From NCBI GenBank assembly GCA_032717465.1, contig CM064670.1:16563931-16627930 (forward strand): a stretch of DNA of 64,000 nt, given 5' to 3'. Origin of the DNA: Coenobita brevimanus (taxonomy: Eukaryota; Arthropoda; Malacostraca; Decapoda; Coenobitidae). Under the pieces are notes generated by a model. It ran no database searches. It worked only from the letters and a program-made list of their open reading frames with translations, and was not told where the DNA came from. This document shows positions 46,031-57,000 of the stretch, in pieces. A program made the position numbers and the translations under genes. Each line of letters starts with the position of its first letter. The first letter of the stretch is position 1.

Positions 46031-48600
46031 CCATCGACGCTTAAGCGACAAAGAGAGAGATGGAAAAAAGTCACCTACTGGGAGACAGCTGGAGGATAAT
46101 GTGTTAAACGCTGCTGACCTGGGCAAAAAATCCACCTGCTCACTTCCTGCAATATCAACATGGCTCGGAACCCAACAAAAGGTGGTTACTTGCTTCCTGG
46201 TATCAATCCTGTACAAACACTCCTGAATTTTAAGAACAAGTTGGTTGGCTGCGGGAATGGTCTGAAGGCTAAAAAGGGCACTAAGGGAGTCCGTGAATAT
46301 AACAAAAGATGAGATCTGTGAAGAAAAAATATATCGAACAGCAATCATAAGAGCAAATAATTCTGCACTGGATATACTTGCAACATCAGGGAGACAGGAT
46401 TGATATGAACTATTGGGAAACAAAACTGCAAAACTTGTGCCACCAGAGGATTTCGAGCCGTCTGTATAAATGGGTGTGGCTGACGAATGACAAGACAAAT
46501 GGTGATAGAAGAGAGATCGTAGGTGAGACGGGGAGGTAGAGGATTTATTTGCAGGGAGAACAAAGGAACATTTACTTGGGGGTGGAATAAGCCACGGAGG
46601 AAACGAACAAAGGTGATATGGAAAAACGCGAGGAGGAGGAAGAGATAAAGAGCGGGACAAATCATCAACTCTATGTAAAAAGGAGTACCGTTGGTAGAAA
46701 GGTGTCCGGGATGGATTGGATGGAACGGATGTAGAAAGAAAACCGGGCGAGGAATGTTGATTAAGTCTGTAATAATAAGGAAGGGTCAGTTCATCACGAC
46801 GATGTGATAAGGAGGGCAAACCAGACTCAACATACAAGCTCTGAACAGGAGTGGAACGGAATGCCCCTAAAGCAAGACGAATGCCTTTGTGATGGATTGC
46901 ATCCAACCTGCGAAGAGTGGCAGGGGATGCAGAGGCATAGACTTGACAACCATAATCAAGAACAGAAATAACTACGGCGATATGTAAACGTAGGAGTAGA
47001 GTGCGATCAGAGCCTCAACTGAGATGGCTCAGTGTCCGTAGGAGCTGAAGTCGTCGAAAGGCAGATGTTTTCACGGTAGCTATATGTGAAGACCAAGTCA
47101 ACTGAGAGTCAAAAGACAAACCCAAGAATGTAGTAGTAGGATGATATGGAAGAAGGGTGTCATATAGATATAGTGATGGCTGTGGAATAACATGCCATCT
47201 GGAAAACATCATAGCTTGTGATTTAGATGGCAAAAAGCGGAATCCATGAGAAGTTGCCCAAGTCGACACAACACTCACAGCTGACTGCATACATTGACCG
47301 AGACGAGAAGGGTCAGCATCAGCAAGGTAAATTGCTAAATCATCTACATATAGGGAAGCATGGACTCTAGGAGGAAGAGAAGAGACAATACCATTTATTG
47401 CAACAAGGAACAAAGTCGTACTCAGAACACACCCCTGTGGAACGCCCTCCACCTGTGAAAAGGTGGCCGATAAACTGCCAGAAACAAGCACCCGAAAAGT
47501 TCGAGCTTTCAAAATATTGCCGAGAAAAACACCCATATTAGCAACTACTCCAAAATGGACTAAAGTACAGAGAATATGATGCTTCCACGAAGTGTCGTAT
47601 GCTTTCTCAAGATCAAAAAAGACACCGAGAACTGATTGCTTACAACGAAAAGCCTGATGGATATAAGATTCTAGCTTCACTAAGGGATCTAAAGTGCTAC
47701 GCCCCTTACGAAACCCTTATTGAAAATCGGAAAGGAGATTCTTAGATTCTAAATACCACATCAAACGAGCATTGACCATCCGTTCCAGTAACTTACCAAA
47801 GCAGCTGACAAGAGCAATAGGTCTGTAATCCTGTGGAGAGTGACCGGTCCTACCAGGTTTTAAAAAGGGAAGCAAATATGCCGTGCGCCAGGCGTCAGGA
47901 AACTCACCATCTGTCCAGATCGTATTATAAAGTGACAGGAGAAAGGATAATGCTGGCTGGGGTAGGTGTTTTATCATTTGGTAATGAATACCATCGGGGC
48001 CCTCACAAGTGTTGCCCCAAGACTGGATCCCAGACGGAAGCTCGGACATAGAAAATGGGACATTATATGACTCCGCAGATGATAGAGTAAAACGCACTGG
48101 GGCACGTTCAACCTCGTGTTTATAGTGATGGAACTCCCGAGAGAGATGGACTCCCTTGCTGATCTCACTGAAATGGTCTCCCAGTATATTTGCAACCCTA
48201 GAAGGATCAGCAACAGACTCACCATCGACATGAAGTACTGGAGCTGGTGGGGGAGAGTATTTGCCTGAAATTTTGTGAATATGATTCCACAGGACAGTAA
48301 CCAGCGTGGAAGACGTGACATTGGACACATAAGACGACCAACTTGCCTTTCTGGCAGCCTTTATTGTTCTACACAAAATGGCACCAGCCCGTTTAAATGC
48401 AAGGAAGGCAGATTGGCGGCCTGGAGTATGCATTCTTCATTGGTACGTTCTCCATCAAGCCCTTTTGATCCGAAGGGCTCTAGTACAATCAGGGGACCAC
48501 CATGGAACGCATTTGGATGCAAAGAGGCGTGTAGTCTGGGGAATGGATTCCAATGAGGCGGCCAGCACCAAGTCAGTAAAATAGGCAACTATATAATTCA
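46031..48600 (-). pseudogene. LINE-B ORF2: reverse transcriptase and RNase H
   Basis: One frame runs through 48433-46025 with only two nonsense codons. They are a TAA near 47717 (after LLSDFQ, before GFRKGRST) and a TGA at 47015-47017 where the sequence context suggests Trp. RT: GPDGIHYQMIKHLP, YRPIALVSCFGKLLERM, FFDLEKAYDTSW, GVPQGCVLS and catalytic SLYVDDLAIY. RNase H: IYTDGSKSSGG, SSAELFALMIAV, IFTDSLSAL and WVPSHVDIAGSEQ. Domain order and spacing are normal for the I group. This is the best-preserved ORF2 in the window, apart from the insertion at 46030. Confidence 0.88.
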
Positions 48601-49340
48601 CGCTTGGGGCGGAAGAGGGGACTAAAAGTGAGTGGAAAAATGAAGAGAACTCATACCATTTCGCATGATCAAAACTTCAGCGCGGGGGACGCAGAACAGG
48701 TGAATAGGATGAACTAGTGAGTAAAATGGGAAAGTGATCACTAACCAAACAGGTATCCAGTACAGACCAGGTAAAATCTAAAGACAGAGATGGTGAGCAA
48801 AGAGAAATATCAAGACAAGAAAATGTATGGGTGCGAGGATCATGATGTGTAAATGAGCCAGAATTAAGAATGTGGAGATCATGATTAGACAGAAAAAAAA
48901 TCAAGTAGGAGGCCTCTAGTAGAAATGGCATTATCACCCCATAAGGGATGCCTGCAACTGAAGTCGCCCAGTAGCAATATAGGCGGAGGCACAAGTGATA
49001 AAAGACGTGAAAGCTTGGGGAAATCTATGGGGAAGGAAAGTGACAAATAGAGTGAAATAATAATAATCCAGCGATGGAAGAAAACCCTCACTATAGTGCA
49101 AGTAAATGACGAAGAAACTGAAGCAGGTTCATGGGGGACTGTACTGTGAATGAGGATCGATGATTCAGAAATCGAAGAAGGTGTACTAATGAAAACATAA
49201 CCCGGGATTTGAGCAGGAGGGTTGGAAAGACGGGTTTCTTGGAGACACACAACCAATGGGCAATACTTGGCAAGGAGGCATCTAAGTTCAAAGCGATTCA
49301 TATTAAAACTTCGAATGTTCCACTGAAGTGCGGAAGGCAT
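48601..49340 (-). pseudogene. LINE-B ORF2: endonuclease
   Basis: An APE-type endonuclease starts at ATG 49340: LQWNIRSFNMNRFELRCLL, VVCLQETRL and LLLGDFSCRHPLWGD. A frameshift near 48950 moves to the frame containing DISLCSPSLSLDFTWSVLD and VSDHFPIL. A stop near 48677 follows. This domain nicks target DNA for priming. Confidence 0.82.
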
Positions 49341-50083
49341 AATACTAACAGATAAAATAAAATAAAATCTAATAAAACAAATATAAAATCACTAAAAAAT
49401 AAAGGTAAAACCAAGGACATCAGAAACTAATTGTGGAACACAATAACCAGGGAGGGGCAATCACAATTCGCGACAGGATGGTATGAGGGAAGGAACAAAA
49501 GTGGGGGAAGGCAAAATGACTGGAGGAGCATCATTGGGAACAACAGAAAGGGAGGGAGTTATCAACGCATTAGGGGAGGGAGGAACAGGAGTAGGTGGTA
49601 GGGGATCTGGCACTGGATGTACCTCCACACATGTCTGCATGACCCGTGGAGAACACCCCGAAACAACTGGTGTTGAGGGGAGACAAATTTTGAGTAGAAC
49701 TTCTGACAGATGATATCCCCATACTAGACTTGGTGGGTCAAGAAACACACGCAGGCCGCAAACACTGCCGTTTCAGACTGTTTAGAGAGGGAGGTGTTGT
49801 TGTCCTGGAAAAACCAGGTCACAAGCAAAGGGCAAAGGATGAGGTAGGGTGAAAATGAGGGATTCAAGTAGTACCAGAACGGTGGTTAGAAGGCTGTTTA
49901 CTGGAATGTGAAGCAGGGGAAGGGGGGACATGACGGGGAGGGCGGAGATATTGTCTCAGTGGAACAAAAAAAGGATCGACTGAACGTGGCAGGCTGAGCG
50001 TGAACTCCGTTGGTGGCCATAGGCAATTGGCCATCTGTAGACAATGTCAGTGAGGTAGAAGGTGGACAATTCTGGGCAACGGG
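49341..50083 (-). other. LINE-B ORF1 end and spacer before ORF2
   Basis: Mostly decayed. A Pro/Ser-rich frame at 49461-49748 may be the ORF1 C-terminal tail. An A-rich stretch at 49345-49400 precedes ORF2. Confidence 0.5.
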
Positions 50084-50756
50084 CTAAGGGGTCGAGGGGA
50101 CAGTTGTGGCGACAGAGGAAGTCAATGCTGGTACATGTGAAGCTGTACTAGGAGCAGGGGTCGGGGAGCAGTTAGGGGTCCTGACCGACCAACGGATACG
50201 GCCTGCATGCGTGGAACAATCATCAAATCCCATACTTTGAACAATCTGACGGGCCTCCCTAAGTGACATTGGATCACGGGCACGAGCACAAGAAACCTCG
50301 CACTCAAATAGGTATGTGGGACAAGAACGTATGTAGGCGGGATGGCAACCTCCACAACTGGGACAACGACATGCAGCAGCAGGGCAGTCTGCTTCGGCAC
50401 GATCAGGCTGAGCACACCTCGGGCAAACAACCACGGAGCGACACCACTTATTGGGATGGCCATAGCGCCAACATGATCGGCACTGTCGAGGAGAATCATT
50501 ATACTCTCTCATTGATAACTTAATGCCACCAATAATCACATAGTCAGGGAGAGATCGTGAATCAAATGTGACCTTAGCTATATTAACTGGACATGTACGG
50601 TTTCCTCTCGGTGGAATGGTGTAACATAGGACAGACTGAACATCATGCCCCAACTCCTGAAGGGCAGCTTGGATATGTGACGAACAGTCAGAAAATTCCC
50701 TGTCACCTAATCGTACATATGTGGGGACAGCGACAGTACTGTCACGAATCACACTC
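50084..50756 (-). pseudogene. LINE-B ORF1, second half with CCHC knuckles
   Basis: Encodes STVAVPTYVRLGDREFSDC, CYTIPPRGNRTCPVN and then three Cys/His knuckles: CRSCWRYGHPNKWC, CPRCAQPDRAEADC and CPSCGGCHPAYIRSC. This is the gag-like nucleic-acid-binding ORF1 of I-group LINEs. Its N-terminal half is at 51746-52365, beyond the 984-bp insertion. A Ser/Pro/Thr-rich tail ends at 50084. Confidence 0.82.
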
Positions 50757-50761
50757 GTGAC

Positions 50762-51745
50762 ATTTTCCTTTTGTGAGAAACCACGAACTTTAGTGGAAAA
50801 CTCACTGTGTATCGTTCAGTTAACCGTTTCTCTCTCCATTTCGATGGTATACTTTTTTCAGAACATTCGTCATTGTTCAAAAGTGACCGTTCTAATGCAC
50901 GTCATTAAGTGCTCTACTGAGCGAAATTATTGTTTCTATATTGTTCGCCCCTGCTTGCCTCAACCGTTGGCCACACCTTCTTCCGGCTGGCCTGGGCATC
51001 CTACCCCACACATTGCATTTGAATCAGTCCTTTATATGTCGCGACGGAGTGTGGTTCTGTGCTCCAGTAGTGAGAGTGAGAGAGGTTTTCTAGCACCCAG
51101 AATCCACTAGACTACAGTTCTCCAGGCTCCCACCCTTCCTTGGTGATACGCTACATTGACCAGTATTTCCTTTTCGTATTTTCCTAGGTTTAAGAGGTTA
51201 GCTTCTGAGTGAGCGAGTGAGTGTGATCTCTTTATTTTGAATTCATTTTGAAATGTAACGTTAAAATTATTTCTTTGTAATCAATAAATTTAACAGTTCT
51301 TTTTCTCGAGCTTAATGTAATGTAAACTCGTGTTTCATTTCTCCATACTAAGCTCATTTCTCTATTAGCTCCTAGCTTGCATAAACGCTTTGCCATTCAT
51401 AACTGGTACTTATGCCAGTCTTGTTGTATTAAGCTTAAAATCCGTTGTGCCTTCTAGGAGTTAACGCATCAGCAAGAACCTGATATCATTAATAGTATTA
51501 GTTATTTATTGTCAGGGGTGAAGTAACTTTCTCCAGAGGCTAACAGTACTAATAAACAGCGATTGTGAGTAATTAGTCTCTGCTGTGTACTGTTGAGAAA
51601 GTTTATAAATTCTCGTTCTGAGAGAATCGGCGAAGCAAGCCGGCATAAAGTTATCATTGCTTGATTTAGCAAGACAATTCTTGTTCCTGTTGTTCAGTAT
51701 TATTGAGAATTATCCTTTAATATTGCATTTATTTTTAAAAACCCC
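50762..51745. mobile_element. 984-bp insertion of unknown class in LINE-B ORF1
   Basis: Flanked by a perfect 5-bp duplication GTGAC (50757-50761 and 51746-51750). Removing it restores ORF1 reading through VVGVT...SVIRDST. The ends are ATTTTCC and AAACCCC, neither TG...CA nor inverted repeats. It has no coding frame of note. AATAAA occurs at about 51293 and a GTGAGCGAGTGAGTGTGATC patch near 51210. A 5-bp duplication and this length would fit a solo LTR or a non-autonomous element, but the termini do not settle it. Confidence 0.7.
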
Positions 51746-52365
51746 GTGACACCAACAACAGAATTTAGGCGTAAATCCCTGGAAGCCGGAATGGGAGCAC
51801 CAGTGTTATCTAATAAGGTAGTCATGGCATCAGCCTGGGCTTTATTCTGAACAGTAACTATACGAGACCCATCACGTAGGGAACGAAATGTCACATCCTT
51901 CCCAACATGACGGAGTAAAAGTAGATGGAACTCCAAATCATCTGAGGCTAGAGGAGCATGAGGGGGAATGGTGAAATATTTGGTCCAGTTCTGGGGGTCA
52001 AATAACGAAGATGAAAATGAATGACTGGTTTTAGATAAAATGGAAGGACGAATGCGTGAGGAAAAAACAGTAGCAGTGGACTTTGGGTGGTGGAGATTTG
52101 AAACAGAGGAGCTCGGTGTCGAGGCACAGAAGGGTTTGTAAGGTTGTAGAGTGGCAATGTTGGAAGGGTTGGATACAGGGAGAGCAACTGAGACAGTGAC
52201 GACGGGTGTAGTATTGTAGTCGGTAGGCATAGTTGATGTAGTTGGTAAGTGTTCATCAAGAGAAGTGTCCATAAGCGATTCAAAGGTCGTCAACGAATTA
52301 GGCATGGGAGGTAGTGGTAAGGGGGCCCCTCCCGAAGCCCCTGCATTCTCTGCTTCGAATGCCAA
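51746..52365 (-). pseudogene. LINE-B ORF1, first half
   Basis: Starts at ATG 52365 with a Ser/Thr/Pro-rich N-terminus. It then encodes FDPQNWTKYFTIPPHAPL, FHLLLLRHVGKDVTFRSL, GSRIVTVQNKAQADAM and DLRLNSVVGVT, the conserved ORF1 core that precedes the knuckles. It is cut by the 984-bp insertion at 51745. No other break is obvious in this half. Confidence 0.8.
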
Positions 52366-52428
52366 AATGAAGTCTGACTAAGAGAGGCAGGCAGAGACGT
52401 CCGCACCTCGCCAAGGCTCAGTGTGGAC

Positions 52429-52431
<3 letters not shown>

Positions 52432-52466
<35 letters not shown>

Positions 52467-52521
52467 CTGACAAAGTAAGACAAACGAAAAAGCATAAACA
52501 CACACACACACTCACACACGT

Positions 52522-52608
<87 letters not shown>

Positions 52609-52616
52609 AACACACA

Positions 52617-52677
<61 letters not shown>

Positions 52678-52706
52678 ACTCAGTAAGACACAAACAAAAG
52701 ACGCAT

Positions 52707-52758
<52 letters not shown>

Positions 52759-52835
52759 GGGCAAGCAGAGAGAGAGAGAGAGAGAGAGAGGGAGAAAGAG
52801 AGACTGACTCAGTAAAACACAAACAAAACACGCAT

Positions 52836-52869
<34 letters not shown>

Positions 52870-52873
52870 GCGC

Positions 52874-52906
<33 letters not shown>

Positions 52907-52927
52907 CTGACCCAGTAAGACACAAAC

Positions 52928-52969
<42 letters not shown>
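52432..52969. repeat. Compound (GA)n-linker-(CA)n minisatellite, four modules
   Basis: A module of (GA)n, then a linker like CTGACTCAGTAAGACACAAA followed by CAAAACACGCATAA, then (CA)n, repeats four times with CTGGSGCA joins near 52755 and 52866. The same linker in reverse orientation occurs at about 54510-54540. Long Val/Cys- and Ser/Leu-rich frames are artefacts. Confidence 0.9.
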
Positions 52970-52972
<3 letters not shown>

Positions 52973-53105
52973 GGAAGGGTGGGAAAGGTGGGAGGGAGGA
53001 TTTGGGGACGGTGAAGGTTACGGATGAGATGTGGAAGTGTCTAGTACTGTTCTAATAGCAGCTTGCACAGCACCTTGACTTCTATCTCCGACATATCCCC
53101 ATTAA

Positions 53106-53865
53106 CCCGCCCCATCCCGTCGACGTATGGGTACGTTGCAACGATTTGCATTTGCCAGTCCCGGCGACATACCAGTACGTCGTGCAATTGCAAGGTCCCT
53201 AATTTGCACAATTTTCAATTTTTGCACGTGATTTTTCGTATGTATACACGGGACACCTTCCTCTATTCCTCTAGAAGATGCCAAGCAGGGACAATGCCTT
53301 ACACTGCATAACCTCCCCCCTCCCCCCCTCACGCCATTGTCTTGGCAAAGGACCTGTTACCAGTGACCTGGCTAGTAAAGATATTCAGGGCCAGAGTGAT
53401 TCCCCAATCAATGACAATGTGGAGGACAATGTTTGCATAGCATTAGAAGAAGAAACAGCCAGAAATAATGATCAGGTAATGTGGCAAAAAAAGGTCAGGT
53501 ATGGTGATTAGTTAGTGAGTGAAACAATGCTTATAATGCCTTTATTACTGCTTGAAAACCAATATACTCTCATACTACATATACATTCGTACCAAGTAAA
53601 TAAATAAATACCGTTTATGAGTGGATAAAATAGTTACCCTCCCATAGAACTCGTTTTCTTTGGTGCCAGCATGTTAGAAAACCCACTCAGATAAGGAGGA
53701 ACTCCTACCTGGATTGGGCACTTTAAACCTCAGGTGAGCGATTTCTCTATGAATTTTCGATGTTTCTCACCAAAAGCGAAGGTTTTAGCCAAAAAAAAAA
53801 AAAAATCGAAAATACCTCGGGACTGGGGGATGTCGGAGGTGTGGAAAACCTCGGGACGTGACGGG
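53106..53865. mobile_element. piggyBac-like non-autonomous element
   Basis: Flanked by TTAA at 53102-53105 and 53866-53869. The left end CCCGCCCCATCCCGTCG and the right end, read inward as CCCGTCACGTCCCGAGG, share CCCGYCMC..TCCCG. A CCCG-type terminus with TTAA target duplication is the piggyBac signature. Subterminal CCCGTCGACGTATGGGTACG and a partial inverted match (CGACATACCAGTACGTCG) lie at 53117-53180. A 78-codon frame at 53278-53511 with acidic segments (DNVEDNVCIALEEETARN) might be a transposase N-terminal remnant. A poly-A run sits at 53791-53804. Confidence 0.65.
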
Positions 53866-54128
53866 TTAATTCAGCTATATTATGGATGTATTTCCGTTAG
53901 GATTCCATTATATGCCATCCAATTGGTAATAGTTTTAATGAGCGAATACTTTGGTAAAATATTTAATATCATAACTATGCTAGTTTCAATATTACCTGCT
54001 GTTCATACTGTTCAATAGTTATACAGTCAACCATCAAACAGTAATTCATAAGACGCGGGGCCAATCTTCCTCGGGGATAAACAGCCACTGAGGATGATTA
54101 GTGAGTGAAGTTGTTGTGAACTACTCTC

Positions 54129-54130
<2 letters not shown>

Positions 54131-54193
<63 letters not shown>
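54131..54193. repeat. (GT)n microsatellite
   Basis: About 60 bp of GT dinucleotide directly before the SINE tail. Confidence 0.95.
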
Positions 54194-54196
<3 letters not shown>

Positions 54197-54516
54197 ATGT
54201 GCTCGACTCTGGGCATAGGCCTACTCCCGAGGCCCAGTAGTCCTCCTACACACCATACACCTCTACATGTCACCACTTCGGCGCTAACACCCACCGTCCA
54301 TATTGAATACATGCTAGGGGCTGTCTCATACAAGACTGGTGTATTAGTATTAGCAGGGGTATTTTTACAACATGTCGGCGGGTCTTCTGGTAGATCGGTA
54401 AAGTCTGCTTTGTCTGAAATTCAAATCCTTAAACTGTTCCCTGCCCTAGCAGGGATTTGAACCTGGGTCCGGCAGGACAGCAGGCCACCTTTCTACCGAT
54501 TGAGCTACCGCGTGTT
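54194..54516 (-). mobile_element. tRNA-derived SINE (family S1), near full-length copy
   Basis: Collinear with 22966-23313. The tRNA-like head on the minus strand has a B-box-like GGTTCAAATCCC and an A-box from GGTAGCTCAATCGGTAGA at about 54490-54510. The 3' end abuts (GT)n instead of poly(T). No clear duplication was found. Confidence 0.85.
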
Positions 54517-54534
54517 TTGTTTGTCTTACTGTGT

Positions 54535-54572
<38 letters not shown>
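54517..54572 (-). repeat. Reverse copy of the compound-microsatellite linker with (TC)n
   Basis: TGTTTTGTTTGTCTTACTG then TGTCAGTCTCTCTCT is the reverse complement of the linker in 52432-52969. The (GT)n of the right arm follows. Confidence 0.8.
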
Positions 54573-54574
<2 letters not shown>

Positions 54575-54578
54575 GTGT

Positions 54579-54667
<89 letters not shown>

Positions 54668-55909
54668 TCAGTTGGTTGGGTGGGTGGAGGTGATGAGGTT
54701 GAGTTGGTGGGTGTGGTAGTTCGGTGAATCGCCAGAATGGGTGGACAGTGGTAATGGTGGAGAGAGTGGGGGATGGTTGTTGGGTGTGGTGTGTGGAGTG
54801 GCTATGGGTGGGTTGTAGGGGTAAATGGGTTAGTGAGTGGATGCGTTTGGTGGGCTGGGTGGGTGGGTGGCTGGATATATGGGTGGTCGGGGAGGGGTCG
54901 GGAAGTTAGGTTTGGATGGGATGAGTTTGGTGAATAAGTCGGGTTCAAATGGGTGAATGGGATGGGTAAGAAGGGTGGTTGGGCATGTGGATGGGCGGAT
55001 GGGTCGGCGGGAGGATTGGGTGGGCAGGGTGAGGTGGGTGAACAGGATGGGTGGGTGGGCAGCGTGAGGTGGGTAGGCAGGGTGGGTGAGTGTTCAGGGA
55101 GAGATGGGAGGGTTGTGTGGATGGATGAGATGGAAGGCATTGTTGGGTGAGCAGGGTGGGTGAAATTTGTGAGTGGAGAGGGTGGGTGACAGGGGTCGGT
55201 GGGCAAGATAGGTTGCCGGGATGTGTGGGCAAAGTGGGTCGCCAGGGTGAGTGGGCACCGTTGGTCGCCAGGATGGCTGAGACATTTGCGTGGTCGGGAT
55301 GATCTAAGTGGGTTGGGTGGGTGGATGGGTTCAGGGTGGAGAAGTGAATGAGTGAATGTGTTGAGTGGCAATGTCGGGTGAGCTTCGTGTGTGGTATGCT
55401 TGGGTTAGCAGGGTGGATAGCAGGGATCGGTGGGCAAAGGTGAGGTAGGCAGGTTGTGTTGGATGGGGTGAGTGGGTTGGTGGATATGGAGGTGGGTGCA
55501 TATGTGGCTGACCAGATGACAGGGCAGGAGAGGGACTAATGTGGCCAAATAACTTTTGTTACTTGGATTTAATCTGTCACTTGGAATACGTTGGATAACT
55601 ATTTGGAAACCAAACTCTATACATTAAGGTCATAGTATTGAAATCTCCTAAAACTTCGATATAATCACTTCTCATGGATCTGAAGATGGATCTCTGCACT
55701 TGATAATACACCTAACAGTAGAATAAATAAAACATTACATGCGGCAAGCCATGATAGTGAGCGAAGCTTCATATCTCCTATCCATCCGCCTAACAAATCA
55801 GTGTTTTGGTGGGGGTATGGAGGGGGAGTTAGGGGGTAGACGTGTGCGATTAACCTGACCTCTAGTGGCAGATTACCATGTACCACGAATTTCTGTCCGG
55901 AGTTGTACA
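54573..55909 (-). repeat. 1.25-kb C-rich unit, right arm of the inverted pair
   Basis: Reverse-complement copy of 42056-43363, including the (CA)n end (seen as (GT)n, 54573-54665) and the GTACAACTCCGGACAGAAAT end at about 55890-55909. G-rich on this strand. Small indels shift the reading frames between arms. Confidence 0.85.
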
Positions 55910-56749
55910 TGCCCTAAGTGTGAAGTAAATGCAGTGGAACAGTGGGCGAACTTTTCTTCCTTCAGTATTTCCGGACTAATTTTCAGGTTTTTGTCCAAAG
56001 CTGCGACACCTTAGTACATTTTTCCCCTAAATAACATGGTTACTAAGTTGGCGATATGATACAAAGTGCAAAGGAGTACAAAAGAAAGTAAATAGCAACA
56101 AACTTCTTGGTCCTTTTGAGACTGTTTGTTACAGGACTGAAACAAACGTAATTGTACTATCTGTCAGAGGCATGGGATAGGAGGGCAGGTAAGCTTCCTC
56201 CACCCACAAACCCCTCCAGCCAAACCGGAAAAAAAAAAAAAAAAAAAAAACGCGGAAATTCCAAATGAAAGGATGAAAGGACATCATACTCAGTACTATT
56301 TTAACTCCCAAGGCTTGGAAGGGAAACACATCTAGTCAGTACAAGGAACATGTCGATGTTGCTCTAAGATTACTGGTACACCCTCCATGTTTCGGACCGA
56401 GAGAAGTCTTAAATCATAAATGTATCATTCTGAAATGCTCATACTTAGCTGTGGATTAGAAGAAAAATATTTATCTAAGCAATTTGTAAGTGATGTATAC
56501 CGAATCGCAGTTTACCACATAAGGATACAACGTGTTCTATAAATTTACAGCTCTGTCGGTGAATTGCTTAGCTTCCTGCACCTGAAATCGCTTGCCAACA
56601 ATTTTATGTTCATTACTTCCAGTATAATTCGACCGATCTACTATGAACTACTTTTCGACAACCATAGTATAATGTCCTTTGAAGAATTGGTTTGGTCGAC
56701 TTGAATAATATTCCCCCGTGGTCTATGCTTAGCTAAGATTAACAGTCAG
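55910..56749. other. Anonymous DNA, no gene seen
   Basis: A segment at 55975-56040 resembles 41816-41880 in the same orientation. A poly-A run is at 56229-56250. Nothing coding is recognised. Confidence 0.5.
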
Positions 56750-57000
56750 CTTTTCTAAACGTTCCTCAAATGATTTATTTCTCAGTTTAGTTATCGTTAT
56801 GTATTATTTTTGTCACCCTTTGCTGTACTCTCTCGAGTTTCTCCATTTCTCTCTTATCAGGTGACCAGAACTGGACACAATACTCCAAGTGTGTGTATAC
56901 TAGGAAATTGTGCAAGGTGAGTACTGTATTTTCCAATCTATTTTCAAACGAACTACCAATGAATCAGATTAACTTACTGTCTTTTTAACGGCCTTTGTAC
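56750..57000 (-). mobile_element. LINE reverse-transcriptase fragment (CR1-like C-terminal region)
   Basis: The minus strand reads FLVYTHLEYCVQFWSPDKRE, then MEKLERVQQRVTKIIHN (about 56815-56925). This is the conserved block after the RT core in CR1/Jockey-type LINEs (LVRPHLEYxVQxWSP...LERVQRRATK). No further domains are visible, and a stop follows. Confidence 0.7.

Larger units (their letters stand above)
43366..52380 (-). mobile_element. I-clade LINE (LINE-B), full-length layout with insertions
   Basis: Minus-strand element with ORF1 (52365 down to 50084), ORF2 (49340 down to about 43615) and a 3' UTR ending in (TCAA)n at 43366-43384. It carries an RNase H domain after RT, which places it in the I group of LINEs. 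Two insertions interrupt it: LINE-A (43846-46030) after RNase H, and a 984-bp unknown sequence (50762-51745) in ORF1. The 5' end merges into compound microsatellite at about 52.4 kb. Component entries give details. Confidence 0.85.

Noticed and set aside
52378..52968. Overlapping 182-196 codon Cys/Val/Ser/Leu frames
   Set aside because: Translation of (CA)n and (GA)n microsatellites.
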